In this document: positions 21,183-28,982 of the stretch, in pieces | Position numbering within the stretch: the first letter of the stretch is position 1 | Layout of the letters: every line of letters begins with the position of its first letter | Source of the DNA: Pseudomonas sputi | Lineage (GTDB): Bacteria > Pseudomonadota > Gammaproteobacteria > Pseudomonadales > Pseudomonadaceae | Reading direction: 5' to 3' | Assembly: GCF_021603585.1 (NCBI RefSeq) | Contig: NZ_BQHI01000012.1 | Span: 62,001 to 126,000 of the forward strand | DNA: 64,000 bases | The notes under the pieces: generated by a model | Told to the model about the DNA's origin: nothing | What the model saw: the letters and a program-made list of their open reading frames with translations, nothing else | The model's database searches: none | Translations under genes and position numbers: made by a program

Positions 21183-21400
21183 ATTAACAAACGAAAAGTA
21201 CCGAGGCAATTCGGATTGGGGTGGCGATTATGTACCAAGTGAGTTGAGCGGACTGCGACGCCCGTTCGCTGAATGTTTCAGCGACCCCCAAAGCCTATCC
21301 ACCCCATTTCCGAGCGACAACCGACGCGGCATGTCAGAAACATCCCCTGCAAACACCCTGTCTGTAGGACATACACACCCTGTGTAAAAAACGCAGCCCA

Positions 21401-21440
21401 CAAAAAAGGCGACACCCCTCACAGGGCATCGCCTTTCCTT
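21401..21440 (-). terminator. Terminator after the glucose dehydrogenase gene
   Basis: On the minus strand AAGGCGA and TCGCCTT enclose a GC-rich inner stem and are followed by TTTT, starting about 20 bases past the gcd stop. The T run on the opposite side is weaker. Confidence 0.8.
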
Positions 21441-21456
21441 TTACCGCCGTTACAAC

Positions 21457-23868
21457 TTATTCCGGCAGTTTGTACGCAATCACATAGTCACCCATCTTGG
21501 TGCCCAGCGAGCCGTGACCACCCACCACGAGCAGGACGTATTGCTTGCCGTCCTTGCCGGTGTAGGTCATCGGGGTCGCTTGGCCGCCGGCTGGCAGACG
21601 CGATTTCCACAGTTCTTTACCGGTGTTCACGTCGTAGGCGCGCAGGTACTGGTCGAGGGTGCCGCTGAGGAAGCCGACGCCGCCGGCAGTGACGATCGAG
21701 CCGCCCATGCTTGGCACACCCAGGGTGAAGCCGATCGGGATTGGCGAGCTGTCGCGGCTGGTGCCGTTCTTGCGTTTCCAGACGACTTTGCCGGTGGTCA
21801 GGTCGATACCGGCGACGTAGCCCCAGGCCGGAGCCTGGCACGGTACGCCCAGTGGCGACATGAACGGGTGCATGATCACCGCGTATGGCGCGCCGGTGTT
21901 CGGCTGCACGCCAGCGGTTTCGCTCTCGCGTTTGCTGCCGGCCGCGACTTTCTCGCGTGGCACCATTTTCGAGACGAAGGCCATGTAGTTCGGGCTGGTG
22001 AACAGCATCTGGCGAACCGGGTCGACCGAGACGCCGCCCCAGTTGAACACGCCGACGTTACCCGGATAGATCAGGCTGCCCTGTTCCGACGGAGGCGTGT
22101 ACTGGCCTTCGTAACGCAGTTCCTTGAACTGGATGCGGCACAGCATCTGATCGAACGGGCTGGCGCCCCACATGGCTTTTTCGGTCAGTTCCGGGGCCAG
22201 CAGGTTCAGGTCCGAACGGGCCTGGGTCGGGGCGGTGTGGTCGCCTTTCACGGCGCCTTGCGGAACCGGGATTTCGCGGATCGGGATGATCGGCGTGCCG
22301 TCGCGACGGTCGAGGACGTACAGGCTGCCCTGTTTGGTCGGGGCGATCAGCGCAGGCTTGATGCCGTCGGCGGTTTTCATGTCCAGCAGGGTTGGCTGGC
22401 TGCCGACGTCCATGTCCCACAGGTCGTGGTGGGTGAACTGGTAGTTCCAGCGCACTTTACCGGTGGCCAGGTCCAGAGCCACGATGCCGGCACTGAATTT
22501 CTCGGCGCCCGGGGTGCGGTCGGCGCCCCACTGGTCCGGGGTCTGGTTGCCCAGTGGCAGGTAGACCATGCCGAGTTTTTCATCGACGCTGGCCAGCGAC
22601 CACATGTTGGCCGAGTTACGGCTGTAGGTTTCGCCCGGCGCCAAAGGCTCGGTGGCGTCTGGCTTGTCGCTGTCCCAGTTCCAGACGAGGTGACCGTCAC
22701 GCACGTCGAAAGCGCGGATCACGCCCGATGGCTCGTTGGTCGATTCGTTGTCGGTCACGTGGCCGCCCATGATCACCAGATCACGGGTGATGGCGGCAGG
22801 CGAGGTGGAATAGTAGCCACCGGCGGTGAACGGGCCGATCCCCTGGGTCAGGTCAACCACGCCGTTGGTGCCGAAGCCTTCGCAGATCTTGCCGGTGTCG
22901 GCGTTCAGTGCGATCAGGCGGGCATCGGCGGTTGGCAGGTACAGGCGACGCGGGCAGGCCTGAGCAACGGCTTTGCCGGCCTCGGAGATGACGGCGGAGG
23001 CCGCGTTTTCAGACTTGGCGTAAGCCGCTTCGTCGTAGTACGACACGCCACGGCAGGTCATGTGGGCGAAACCCTTGAAGCCGACCGGGCTCTTGATCTG
23101 CGGGTCGAAGCGCCACAGTTCCTTGCCGGTGTCCGGGTCCAGCGCCAGCACTTTGCTGTGCGCGGTGCAGGCGTAGAGCATGCCGTTGGCTTTGAGCGGG
23201 GTGTTTTCGTTGGTCAGCTCGACCGGGTCATCGGCGGTCGGCAGGTCGCCGGTCTGGATGCGCCAGGCTTCCTGCAGCTTGCCGACGTTGGCCGGGGTGA
23301 TCTGCTTGAGTGGCGAATAGCGGTCACCGAACTCGGTGCGGCCATAGGCCTGCCAGTCGCCATCAGGCATGGCTGGCGCGGTGCTGGTGGTGTCAGCGGT
23401 CTCGCGACCCAGTTCGCCAAAGATTTCGCCCGGGTGGGTGAACAGGCTGGCCAGGGCGGTGACGCCGGCCAGAATCACAGCCACGGTCAAACCGCCGGTG
23501 CCCATCGGCGCCGGGCCTGCGAGCAGCAGCGGACGACGGAACCATGGCAGCAGCATCACGAAACCGAGGACAAACCACAGCGCCAGGCGCGGCACCAGTT
23601 GCCACCAGTCCAGACCGACTTCCCACAGCGCCCAGACGGTGCTGGCGAACAGCACGATGGCGTACAGGCCCAATGCCGCGCGACGACGCATCAGCATCAG
23701 TATGCCGGTCAGCGTGATGCCGATACCGGCCAGCAGGTAATACAGCGAGCCGCCGAGCGTACTCAGCTTGATTCCCCCGGCCAGCATGGCCAGGCCCATC
23801 AGCAGAAGCAGAATGCCGAGCAGGTTCGGCAGAAGACGGCTTCGACTCGAAGCACCTTCAGTGCTCAT
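21457..23868 (-). CDS. gcd: Membrane-bound PQQ-dependent glucose dehydrogenase
   Basis: Gcd oxidises glucose to gluconolactone in the periplasm and passes electrons to ubiquinone, the first step of the direct oxidative pathway and the source of gluconic acid. The 803-residue protein has about five N-terminal membrane helices (residues 10-140), then a PQQ beta-propeller (DGDWQAYGRTEFGDRYSPL, MTCRGVSYYDE, TPDQWGADRTPGAE, HHDLWDMDVGSQP, and the final TYTGKDGKQYVLLVVGGHG). Start ATG 23868 has GGAG nine bases upstream; an upstream ATG has none. The neighbouring sugar porin is transcribed in the same direction upstream. PQQ biosynthesis is not in this window. Confidence 0.95.
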   Translation of the reverse strand: MSTEGASSRSRLLPNLLGILLLLMGLAMLAGGIKLSTLGGSLYYLLAGIGITLTGILMLMRRRAALGLYAIVLFASTVWALWEVGLDWWQLVPRLALWFVLGFVMLLPWFRRPLLLAGPAPMGTGGLTVAVILAGVTALASLFTHPGEIFGELGRETADTTSTAPAMPDGDWQAYGRTEFGDRYSPLKQITPANVGKLQEAWRIQTGDLPTADDPVELTNENTPLKANGMLYACTAHSKVLALDPDTGKELWRFDPQIKSPVGFKGFAHMTCRGVSYYDEAAYAKSENAASAVISEAGKAVAQACPRRLYLPTADARLIALNADTGKICEGFGTNGVVDLTQGIGPFTAGGYYSTSPAAITRDLVIMGGHVTDNESTNEPSGVIRAFDVRDGHLVWNWDSDKPDATEPLAPGETYSRNSANMWSLASVDEKLGMVYLPLGNQTPDQWGADRTPGAEKFSAGIVALDLATGKVRWNYQFTHHDLWDMDVGSQPTLLDMKTADGIKPALIAPTKQGSLYVLDRRDGTPIIPIREIPVPQGAVKGDHTAPTQARSDLNLLAPELTEKAMWGASPFDQMLCRIQFKELRYEGQYTPPSEQGSLIYPGNVGVFNWGGVSVDPVRQMLFTSPNYMAFVSKMVPREKVAAGSKRESETAGVQPNTGAPYAVIMHPFMSPLGVPCQAPAWGYVAGIDLTTGKVVWKRKNGTSRDSSPIPIGFTLGVPSMGGSIVTAGGVGFLSGTLDQYLRAYDVNTGKELWKSRLPAGGQATPMTYTGKDGKQYVLLVVGGHGSLGTKMGDYVIAYKLPE

Positions 23869-23992
23869 AGTGTGATTCTCCGTGACGTTTATGTAGTCCC
23901 GCGCTGTAGTCACTGTAGATGACGATTTGGCGTGGGCATGGTTCAAGTAAAACTTGTGTAGCTAGCTAAATTTCTTGTGGGGGCGATGTCGG

Positions 23993-25354
23993 TCAGAACG
24001 ACGACTGGATCTTGATCCCGCCGATCAGCGCGTCATCGACCTTGTCCACACCCCCTGGATGGCGGATGTATTGCAGGTTCGGGCGCACGGTCAGCCAGTT
24101 CGTCACGTGCACGCCGTAGTAGAGTTCGGCGCTGTATTCGGTGTCCTGCGGTGGCAGGAAGGACGGATCGTCGTAGTCGTAGACGGCGCGGGCCTGGTTG
24201 GTCGCCTCGGCGTTCTTGCGGTAGGCCGGGTTGACGTGAACGCGGGCCAGGGCGAAACCGATGTCATCTTTGGCGCGGGCGTCGAACAGGCCTTTGTAGA
24301 CCACACCGGCCTGGACGTAGTTGTCGATGGCGTTGGTCTTCTTGTCGTGCATCGTGCCGTTGGCAAAAACGCTCAGGCCGCGGGAGTTGTCGCTGGCCAC
24401 GCTGGTGATCTGCTGCTGCACGCCGAGCCACACGCCGTGTTTGCTCGAAGCACTGCGATAGGCCTCGCCGCTCAGGGCCGCCGGCTGGCCGTTGCGGTCT
24501 TTATAGGCGTCGGTGGCCTTGGCATTGCTGTAGTAGTAACCGGCGCGGTATTCGCCCGGCAGGCCGTTGAGTTTCGGCTTCCACACCAGTTCGATCGGCA
24601 GGATCGCGCCCTGGGTGCCGCTGCCGCTGAGTTTGAAGCCGTTGCCGCGATCAAGGTTCGACGGGTTCTGCTCATAGGCGCCGACTTGCGCGTACAGCTC
24701 GGGTGTCAGGTGGTATTTGACGCGCAGCGCCCACTGGCTGACCGGCCAGTTGTACCAGATGCCGCCGACCCAGTTGCCCACCTGCGAGCCGCAGAACGCC
24801 AGGTTCTGGAAGTCGCACGGGAAGCTGTTGAAGTCTTCGCCTTCACCAAAGCGGCCGACCTTGATGTCGAGCTTCTGGTCGAAGAATTTCTGCTGGTACC
24901 ACATCTGCGTCAGGCGGGTGGTCTGGCCACGGCCCCAGACTTCCTGGGCCGAGGTGAAGCCACCGACACGCGGGTCGTTGATGCGGTCGTTGCTGATGTT
25001 GTTGCCGCTGCGCTTGGTCACGGTCAACTGAAATTCAGCGTCGTTCCAGCCCAGCAGTTTTTGCAGGTCCAGGTGGGTGCCGAGGCCCCATTGGTCGCTG
25101 TAGCGCGCGGTGCGGTCATGGTCGTAGCCACCGTGCAGGTTGCTGCCCATTTCGCCGGTGTAGTCGAGCTTGAAGTCGATGCCTTCCGCCGAGAGTTCGC
25201 TGCGTGTGCCGTTCCAGTCACCGAGCATCCACGGTGATTCACTGTCGAAGGCCGGGGCGGCCTGGGTGCAGGTGGCGAGGCCAAGGGCGGTGCAGCCGCC
25301 GATCAGTCGCAATGTTGAGATAGCGCTGTCTCGGGAGAACGGAAAATCGGGCAT
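23993..25354 (-). CDS. oprB: OprB-family carbohydrate outer-membrane porin
   Basis: A 453-residue outer-membrane beta-barrel protein with a signal peptide (STLRLIGGCTALGLATCTQAA) and a C-terminal Phe (IKIQSSF) typical of barrels. Family motifs include the mature start SPWMLGDWNGTRSELSAEGIDF, LGTHLDLQKLLGW, RFGEGEDF and VRPNLQYIRHPGG near the end. OprB-type porins let glucose and other sugars reach the periplasm, which fits its place 124 bases upstream of gcd on the same strand. The symbol is a family name; other OprB paralogues may exist. Confidence 0.88.
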   Translation of the reverse strand: MPDFPFSRDSAISTLRLIGGCTALGLATCTQAAPAFDSESPWMLGDWNGTRSELSAEGIDFKLDYTGEMGSNLHGGYDHDRTARYSDQWGLGTHLDLQKLLGWNDAEFQLTVTKRSGNNISNDRINDPRVGGFTSAQEVWGRGQTTRLTQMWYQQKFFDQKLDIKVGRFGEGEDFNSFPCDFQNLAFCGSQVGNWVGGIWYNWPVSQWALRVKYHLTPELYAQVGAYEQNPSNLDRGNGFKLSGSGTQGAILPIELVWKPKLNGLPGEYRAGYYYSNAKATDAYKDRNGQPAALSGEAYRSASSKHGVWLGVQQQITSVASDNSRGLSVFANGTMHDKKTNAIDNYVQAGVVYKGLFDARAKDDIGFALARVHVNPAYRKNAEATNQARAVYDYDDPSFLPPQDTEYSAELYYGVHVTNWLTVRPNLQYIRHPGGVDKVDDALIGGIKIQSSF

Positions 25355-25655
25355 GAATAGGGTCTTTCTTGATCTTTTTTGGGGGATAAGCTGGCCGCTA
25401 CGATTTGACGCAGGCAGTGAAGCGGTTCAGCAGAAGGGCGGCAGGATAATGTCCCGTTACAAAAACACAAAGGGCTTTTGCTGACATGAACCCTTTCGGA
25501 TTCGGTAACAGTGCGTCATTCGATCACATTGCCGGTGTTGACGGAGCCTGCGATCTTGTGCGGTTCACCTACATTTGAAGGAAGGCCTTCCACCGGCTCT
25601 GCCCCTCGGCTAAGGTGCGCGGCTTCTGCATTTCCACTTCGCCCAAAGGCCCGGC
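25355..25655. other. Intergenic region, divergent promoters expected
   Basis: About 300 bases between the divergent porin gene and the VF530 gene. It must hold both promoters, but I see no convincing -35/-10 pair, operator or hairpin. Confidence 0.4.
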
Positions 25656-25886
25656 ATGAACGACCACAATCCCGATCCGCTGCACGGCGTGACCCTCGAA
25701 CAGATCCTCAATGCGCTGGTGACCCACTACGAATGGTCAGGCCTGGCCGAGCGCATCGACATTCGTTGCTTCAAGAGCGATCCGACCATCAAGTCGAGCC
25801 TGACCTTTTTGCGCAAGACGCCATGGGCACGGGAAAAGGTCGAGCGGCTGTACGTGAAACTGATGCGCACCAAGCGTCCGCTCTGA
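25656..25886 (+). CDS. VF530-family small DNA-binding protein
   Basis: A 76-residue protein of the VF530 type: [20 protein letters not shown], then [27 protein letters not shown]. The fold is known from a Vibrio fischeri structure and is described as DNA-binding; the cellular role is unclear. One base separates its stop from the next start codon, so the two genes are probably co-transcribed. Confidence 0.9.
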   Translation: MNDHNPDPLHGVTLEQILNALVTHYEWSGLAERIDIRCFKSDPTIKSSLTFLRKTPWAREKVERLYVKLMRTKRPL

Positions 25887-25887
25887 G

Positions 25888-26526
25888 ATGAACGCCGTGT
25901 GGCGGCGACGCCTGATCACTTCGGCTGCGGTGCTGGGCTGGGCCGGGCTGGGGATTCAGCTGTACCTGATTTTCTTCGCGCGACTTAGCGTCGGCGCCAG
26001 TCTGCTGGGCGGTCTGGTGAGTTTTTTCAGTTACTTCACCGTGATCACCAACACCCTGGTGGCGGCGGTGCTGACCTGCGCGGTGACCGATCGTGAATCC
26101 GCGGCACGCCGCTGGTTTTTGCAGCCTTGGGTCAGCAGCGGGATTGCCGTGAGCATTGTCGTGGTGGGCCTGGCCTACAGCATTTTGCTGCGGCATCTAT
26201 GGCACCCGCAGGGCTGGCAGTTTATCGCTGACGAATTGCTCCACGATGTAATGCCGCTGCTGTTTCTGGCTTATTGGTGGCTGTGCGTGCCGAAGGGCAC
26301 CCTGCGTCTGAAGCATCTGCCGCTGTGGCTGATTTATCCGCTGGTGTACTTCGCTTATGCGCTGCTGCGCGGGCATTTGCTGGGGGCTTACGCGTATCCG
26401 TTCATTGACGTGGCGCTGCTGGGTTATCCACAGGTGTTCGTCAATGCCGGTGGGATTCTGCTGGGGTTTGTGCTGATGGCGTTACTGGTGATCGGCATCG
26501 ATCGCTGGCAGGGGCGGCGCGCTTAG
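25888..26526 (+). CDS. Pr6Pr-family six-helix membrane protein
   Basis: A 212-residue inner-membrane protein with six predicted helices. The family pattern is visible: GGLVSFFSYFTVITNTLVA in helix 2, LLHDVMPLLFLAYWW in helix 4 and WLIYPLVYFAYALLRG in helix 5. Members resemble FAR-17a/androgen-induced proteins; no activity is established for bacterial ones. It overlaps nothing but is tightly linked to the VF530 gene, and ends 14 bases from the convergent siderophore reductase. Confidence 0.85.
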   Translation: MNAVWRRRLITSAAVLGWAGLGIQLYLIFFARLSVGASLLGGLVSFFSYFTVITNTLVAAVLTCAVTDRESAARRWFLQPWVSSGIAVSIVVVGLAYSILLRHLWHPQGWQFIADELLHDVMPLLFLAYWWLCVPKGTLRLKHLPLWLIYPLVYFAYALLRGHLLGAYAYPFIDVALLGYPQVFVNAGGILLGFVLMALLVIGIDRWQGRRA

Positions 26527-26540
26527 CGCCGCCGCTCGTT

Positions 26541-27326
26541 TCACTCTTCCTCGGAGCCTTCGGCGCGCCAGTAACCGACCGCTTTGACGAACTTCTCGTC
26601 CAGACCATGCTCATCGAGCAACACCCGGCGGATCTGCCGCGAGACTTTCGTTTCTGTCGCCACCCACGCATACAGATTGCCCTTTGGCACCTGCAATTGT
26701 TTGATGGTGGCAAGCAGATTGTCTTTGCCGCCCTCACGCAGCACCCAGATCACGTTGACCTGCGCCGCACTTTCCAGTGTTTGCTGCTCCTTGCCGTTTT
26801 CCACTTCGATCACCACCAGCGCCTTGCGATTGGCCGCCAGCCCTTCGAGGCGGCGGGCGATCGCAGGCAGGGCGGTTTCGTCGCCGATCAGCAGGTAGCT
26901 GTCGAAGATGTCCGGCACGATCATCGAGCCACGGGGGCCGCCGATATGCAGGAACTGCCCGGGCTTGGCCTGTTCGGCCCAGGTCGAGGCAGGGCCGTCA
27001 CCGTGCAGGACGAAGTCGATGTCCAGTTCAAGCTTGTCGAGGTCGTAGCGGCGCGGGGTGTAGTCGCGCATTTCGGGCATCGGCACGTCGCTCTTGCCAG
27101 CACCGAGCACCAGGGTTTCCAGCGCCGCGGCCTGTTCGGCGTTCTGCGGGAACAGCAGTTTGACGTGATCGTCGGTACCGAGGCTGATGAAGCCGGCCAG
27201 TTCCGGTCCGCCGAGGGTGATGCGGCGCATGCGCGGGGTCAGGTCGACCACGCGTAGCACTTCCAGGCGACGACGTTTGATTTCATGCATGACGCGGTGA
27301 ATGGTTTGGGTATCGACTGAGGTCAT
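26541..27326 (-). CDS. nfeF: NAD(P)H-dependent ferric-siderophore reductase (SIP family)
   Basis: A 261-residue cytosolic flavoprotein of the siderophore-interacting family (ViuB/YqjH). The FAD-binding domain is marked by TPRMRRITLGG, RRYDLDKLELDIDFVLHGDGPASTWA and FLHIGGPRGS. The NAD(P)H-binding half has LLIGDETALPAIARRLEGL and ends with AVGYWRAEGSEEE. It reduces Fe(III) in imported siderophores to release iron. It overlaps the upstream PadR gene by four bases; E. coli has the same reductase-regulator pair (nfeF/nfeR), there in divergent order, so the symbols are used by analogy. Confidence 0.83.
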   Translation of the reverse strand: MTSVDTQTIHRVMHEIKRRRLEVLRVVDLTPRMRRITLGGPELAGFISLGTDDHVKLLFPQNAEQAAALETLVLGAGKSDVPMPEMRDYTPRRYDLDKLELDIDFVLHGDGPASTWAEQAKPGQFLHIGGPRGSMIVPDIFDSYLLIGDETALPAIARRLEGLAANRKALVVIEVENGKEQQTLESAAQVNVIWVLREGGKDNLLATIKQLQVPKGNLYAWVATETKVSRQIRRVLLDEHGLDEKFVKAVGYWRAEGSEEE

Positions 27327-27898
27327 TCGGCTTTCTCCGGGGCAGATTGAACGGCGGGGCCGTCGACGATGGCTTTGGCGGTGTCGTTGAGCAGGTCGCG
27401 TACGCGCAGGATTTCTTCCGGGCTCCAGCGCCCGTGGTGCATCTGCAAGGCGTGACGCAGGTTGTGCACCGCCTCATGGATTTCCGGCGGCCGGTCGTGG
27501 CCGCGCAACGAGCGCTTGCTGACGTCGATGCGCATGCGCACGCCATCCAGCGCCACCGCCTGTTCGCTGAGGGATTGGCGGCCGGCATCGGTCACGGCAT
27601 AGCGTTTTTTGCCGCCCTCGGCATCGCCGGTGATCATTTCGCTTTCTTCAAGAAACGTCAGGGTCGGGTAGATCACACCGGGGCTGGGGCTGTAGGCGCC
27701 ATCGAACATGGTTTCGATCTGGCGGATCAGGTCGTAGCCGTGGCACGGCTGTTCGGCGATCAGTGCCAGCAGCAGCAATTTCAAATCGCCCGGGGCGAAT
27801 ACCCGCGGGCCCCGACCGCCGCGTTCGCGACCATGGCGTTTCTCGAAGCCGTCCCGGCTGTCGCCGTGGTCGCGGTGGGGGGAGTGATGGTCTCTCAT
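27323..27898 (-). CDS. nfeR: PadR-family repressor, NfeR/YqjI-like, with His-rich N-terminus
   Basis: A 191-residue regulator. The first 30 residues are rich in His, Asp, Arg and Gly (RDHHSPHRDHGDSRDGF), as in E. coli NfeR, where this region binds metal. A PadR winged helix follows (LKLLLLALIAEQPCHGYDLI, then YSPSPGVIYPTLTFLEE and GGKKRYAVTDAGRQSL), with a C-terminal helical dimerisation part. NfeR represses itself and the reductase and responds to nickel/iron balance; that is inferred here from the pairing. A perfect palindrome lies 34-47 bases upstream of its start. Confidence 0.85.
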   Translation of the reverse strand: MRDHHSPHRDHGDSRDGFEKRHGRERGGRGPRVFAPGDLKLLLLALIAEQPCHGYDLIRQIETMFDGAYSPSPGVIYPTLTFLEESEMITGDAEGGKKRYAVTDAGRQSLSEQAVALDGVRMRIDVSKRSLRGHDRPPEIHEAVHNLRHALQMHHGRWSPEEILRVRDLLNDTAKAIVDGPAVQSAPEKAE

Positions 27899-27931
27899 CT
27901 CTGTCTTCTCTCGTCGTATTTAGATACAACG

Positions 27932-27945
27932 TAAGATATATCTTA
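27932..27945. promoter_or_regulatory. Perfect 14-bp palindrome, candidate PadR operator
   Basis: TAAGATATATCTTA is exactly self-complementary and sits just upstream of the nfeR-like start, in the expected promoter. PadR dimers bind AT-rich palindromes of this kind, so autoregulation of the regulator-reductase operon is likely. Confidence 0.7.
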
Positions 27946-28400
27946 AAGATTCGACAAGCGTTTTTTTACTGAGCGTGAAGCTGCCCTGACGAGTGGTCGG
28001 GACGCTGAGGGCCAGTCTCGCGCCCCCCTTTGGAGCGAGTAAGTTTCTTCTGGCGTGATGACCGTGAAGTTAAAGTCATAGCTCTAGGAGTGGTTGAGCA
28101 TATACTCTAAAAAGAGCCGTTGTTGCCGAGTTTGTTAGTTGTAAATGCTGTATGGTTTTTTATCTTGAAGTGTATGTAGGGTCTAACTTACAGGCGTTGT
28201 CATGGATATTTAAAATCAGACGTTTTTTCTTTATGGTTGTGAGCATGTTTAACTACACGCTCGTGGGAAGTTGCCTGCTTACTTTCCATTGATAACCCTC
28301 GATCATGCCCCGGCGTTGAAAGTTCAAACCGGCACAAACCGTCCGGGCAAGCGCTGTTTTGAACTTTCAACGCTCCATCCTTTAAAAAGACAGGGTATGA
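27946..28400 (+). promoter_or_regulatory. AT-rich leader and promoter region of the pilus operon
   Basis: About 455 bases without a gene. Bases 28060-28260 are clearly AT-richer than the surroundings, as expected for a silenced or tightly regulated fimbrial promoter, though I cannot fix a -35/-10 pair. At 28313-28328 and 28358-28373 a perfect 16-bp inverted repeat (GCGTTGAAAGTTCAAA and its complement, 29-base spacer) ends 27 bases before the first start codon and would form a stable leader hairpin. Confidence 0.6.
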
Positions 28401-28901
28401 ATGATGTTCAAGAAAATCGCAATGGCTGCTCCACTGGCTGCACTGGCACTCGGTTCCTCCATGGTGTTTGCCGCAGGCGAAGCGCGTCACTCCATCAGCC
28501 TGGTGGCCCACGTGCCGACCAACGGTTTCTACGTGGTTCCGGTCGACCCTGACCTGGTCAGCAAGGATCAGGACATGAGCTTCAGCCCGATTACCGGCAC
28601 CATGAAACCGGTCAACGGCTTCTTCGATGTGCGTAACAACAATGGTTCGGTACACGGTTCTCTGGAAGGTGTACCGAAACTGGTCGGTGGTTCGAGCATT
28701 ATCGATCTGGAAGTCAAGTTCAATAATGTGGTGCTCACCCAAACTCCGCAAATGGTGGTCGGTGAAGCCGAGTCCGATGTGAACTATCGTGCGCCGCTAA
28801 GTATTACCGCCAAAGGCACTAACTTCACCCCGGGTGACTACACCGGTTCGGTGACCATGATGTTTGACGCGGTTACTCCAGTGGCCAGCGTCAAGCTCTG
28901 A
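28401..28901 (+). CDS. CS1-type fimbrial major subunit
   Basis: A 166-residue exported pilin. It has a signal peptide (FKKIAMAAPLAALALGSSMVFA) and a mature protein matching the CS1/CFA-I type: HSISLVAHVPTNGFYVVPVD near the start, an alternating beta pattern, and a C-terminal strand FTPGDYTGSVTMMFDAV for donor-strand exchange. There are no cysteines, which is normal for this class and unlike classical type 1 pilins. Start is ATG 28401 (or 28404), with CAGGG just upstream. It is the first gene of the operon, followed by a hairpin. Confidence 0.88.
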   Translation: MMFKKIAMAAPLAALALGSSMVFAAGEARHSISLVAHVPTNGFYVVPVDPDLVSKDQDMSFSPITGTMKPVNGFFDVRNNNGSVHGSLEGVPKLVGGSSIIDLEVKFNNVVLTQTPQMVVGEAESDVNYRAPLSITAKGTNFTPGDYTGSVTMMFDAVTPVASVKL

Positions 28902-28920
28902 CATCTGAAAGTAACGAAAG

Positions 28921-28948
28921 CCGGCTGACAGAGTTGTCTGTCAGTCGG
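28921..28948 (+). terminator. Intra-operon hairpin after the major pilin
   Basis: CCGGCTGACAG and CTGTCAGTCGG form an 11-bp stem with one G-T pair and a 6-base loop, followed by a loosely T-rich stretch (ACTTCTTGTCTGTTTG). It lies in the 81-base gap before the usher and probably reduces read-through so that pilin mRNA exceeds usher mRNA. Confidence 0.65.
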
Positions 28949-28982
28949 ACTTCTTGTCTGTTTGTAATCAGAGTAACTGTTC

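Larger units (their letters stand above)
20495..21400. other. 906-bp gene-free, repeat-rich region
   Basis: No reading frame here looks coding. Bases 20680-20900 resemble a degenerate dispersed sequence I associate with fluorescent Pseudomonas genomes (ACGGCGAGTCCCTTTGGC, then GCCCCTGCGTTCGGC and CCGGGGGCATCGCC). After it come a short tandem repeat (20961-20984), a REP-like double hairpin (21001-21051) and a long structured inverted repeat (21102-21182). Promoters of the Lon gene should lie at its left end. Confidence 0.6.

Noticed and set aside
20643-21242. Frame of 199 codons in the gap between Lon and gcd
   Set aside because: It runs straight through the dispersed repeat, the tandem tract and the REP hairpin, so it is not a real coding sequence.
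21514-23922. Open frame of 802 codons antisense to gcd
   Set aside because: Long only because gcd avoids A/T at third positions. The protein is low-complexity, rich in Ala, Val, His and Gln, and matches no fold.
28200-28751. Minus-strand frame of 183 codons over the pilin leader and gene
   Set aside because: It is antisense to a pilin with a clear signal peptide and donor strand, and crosses the leader inverted repeat.
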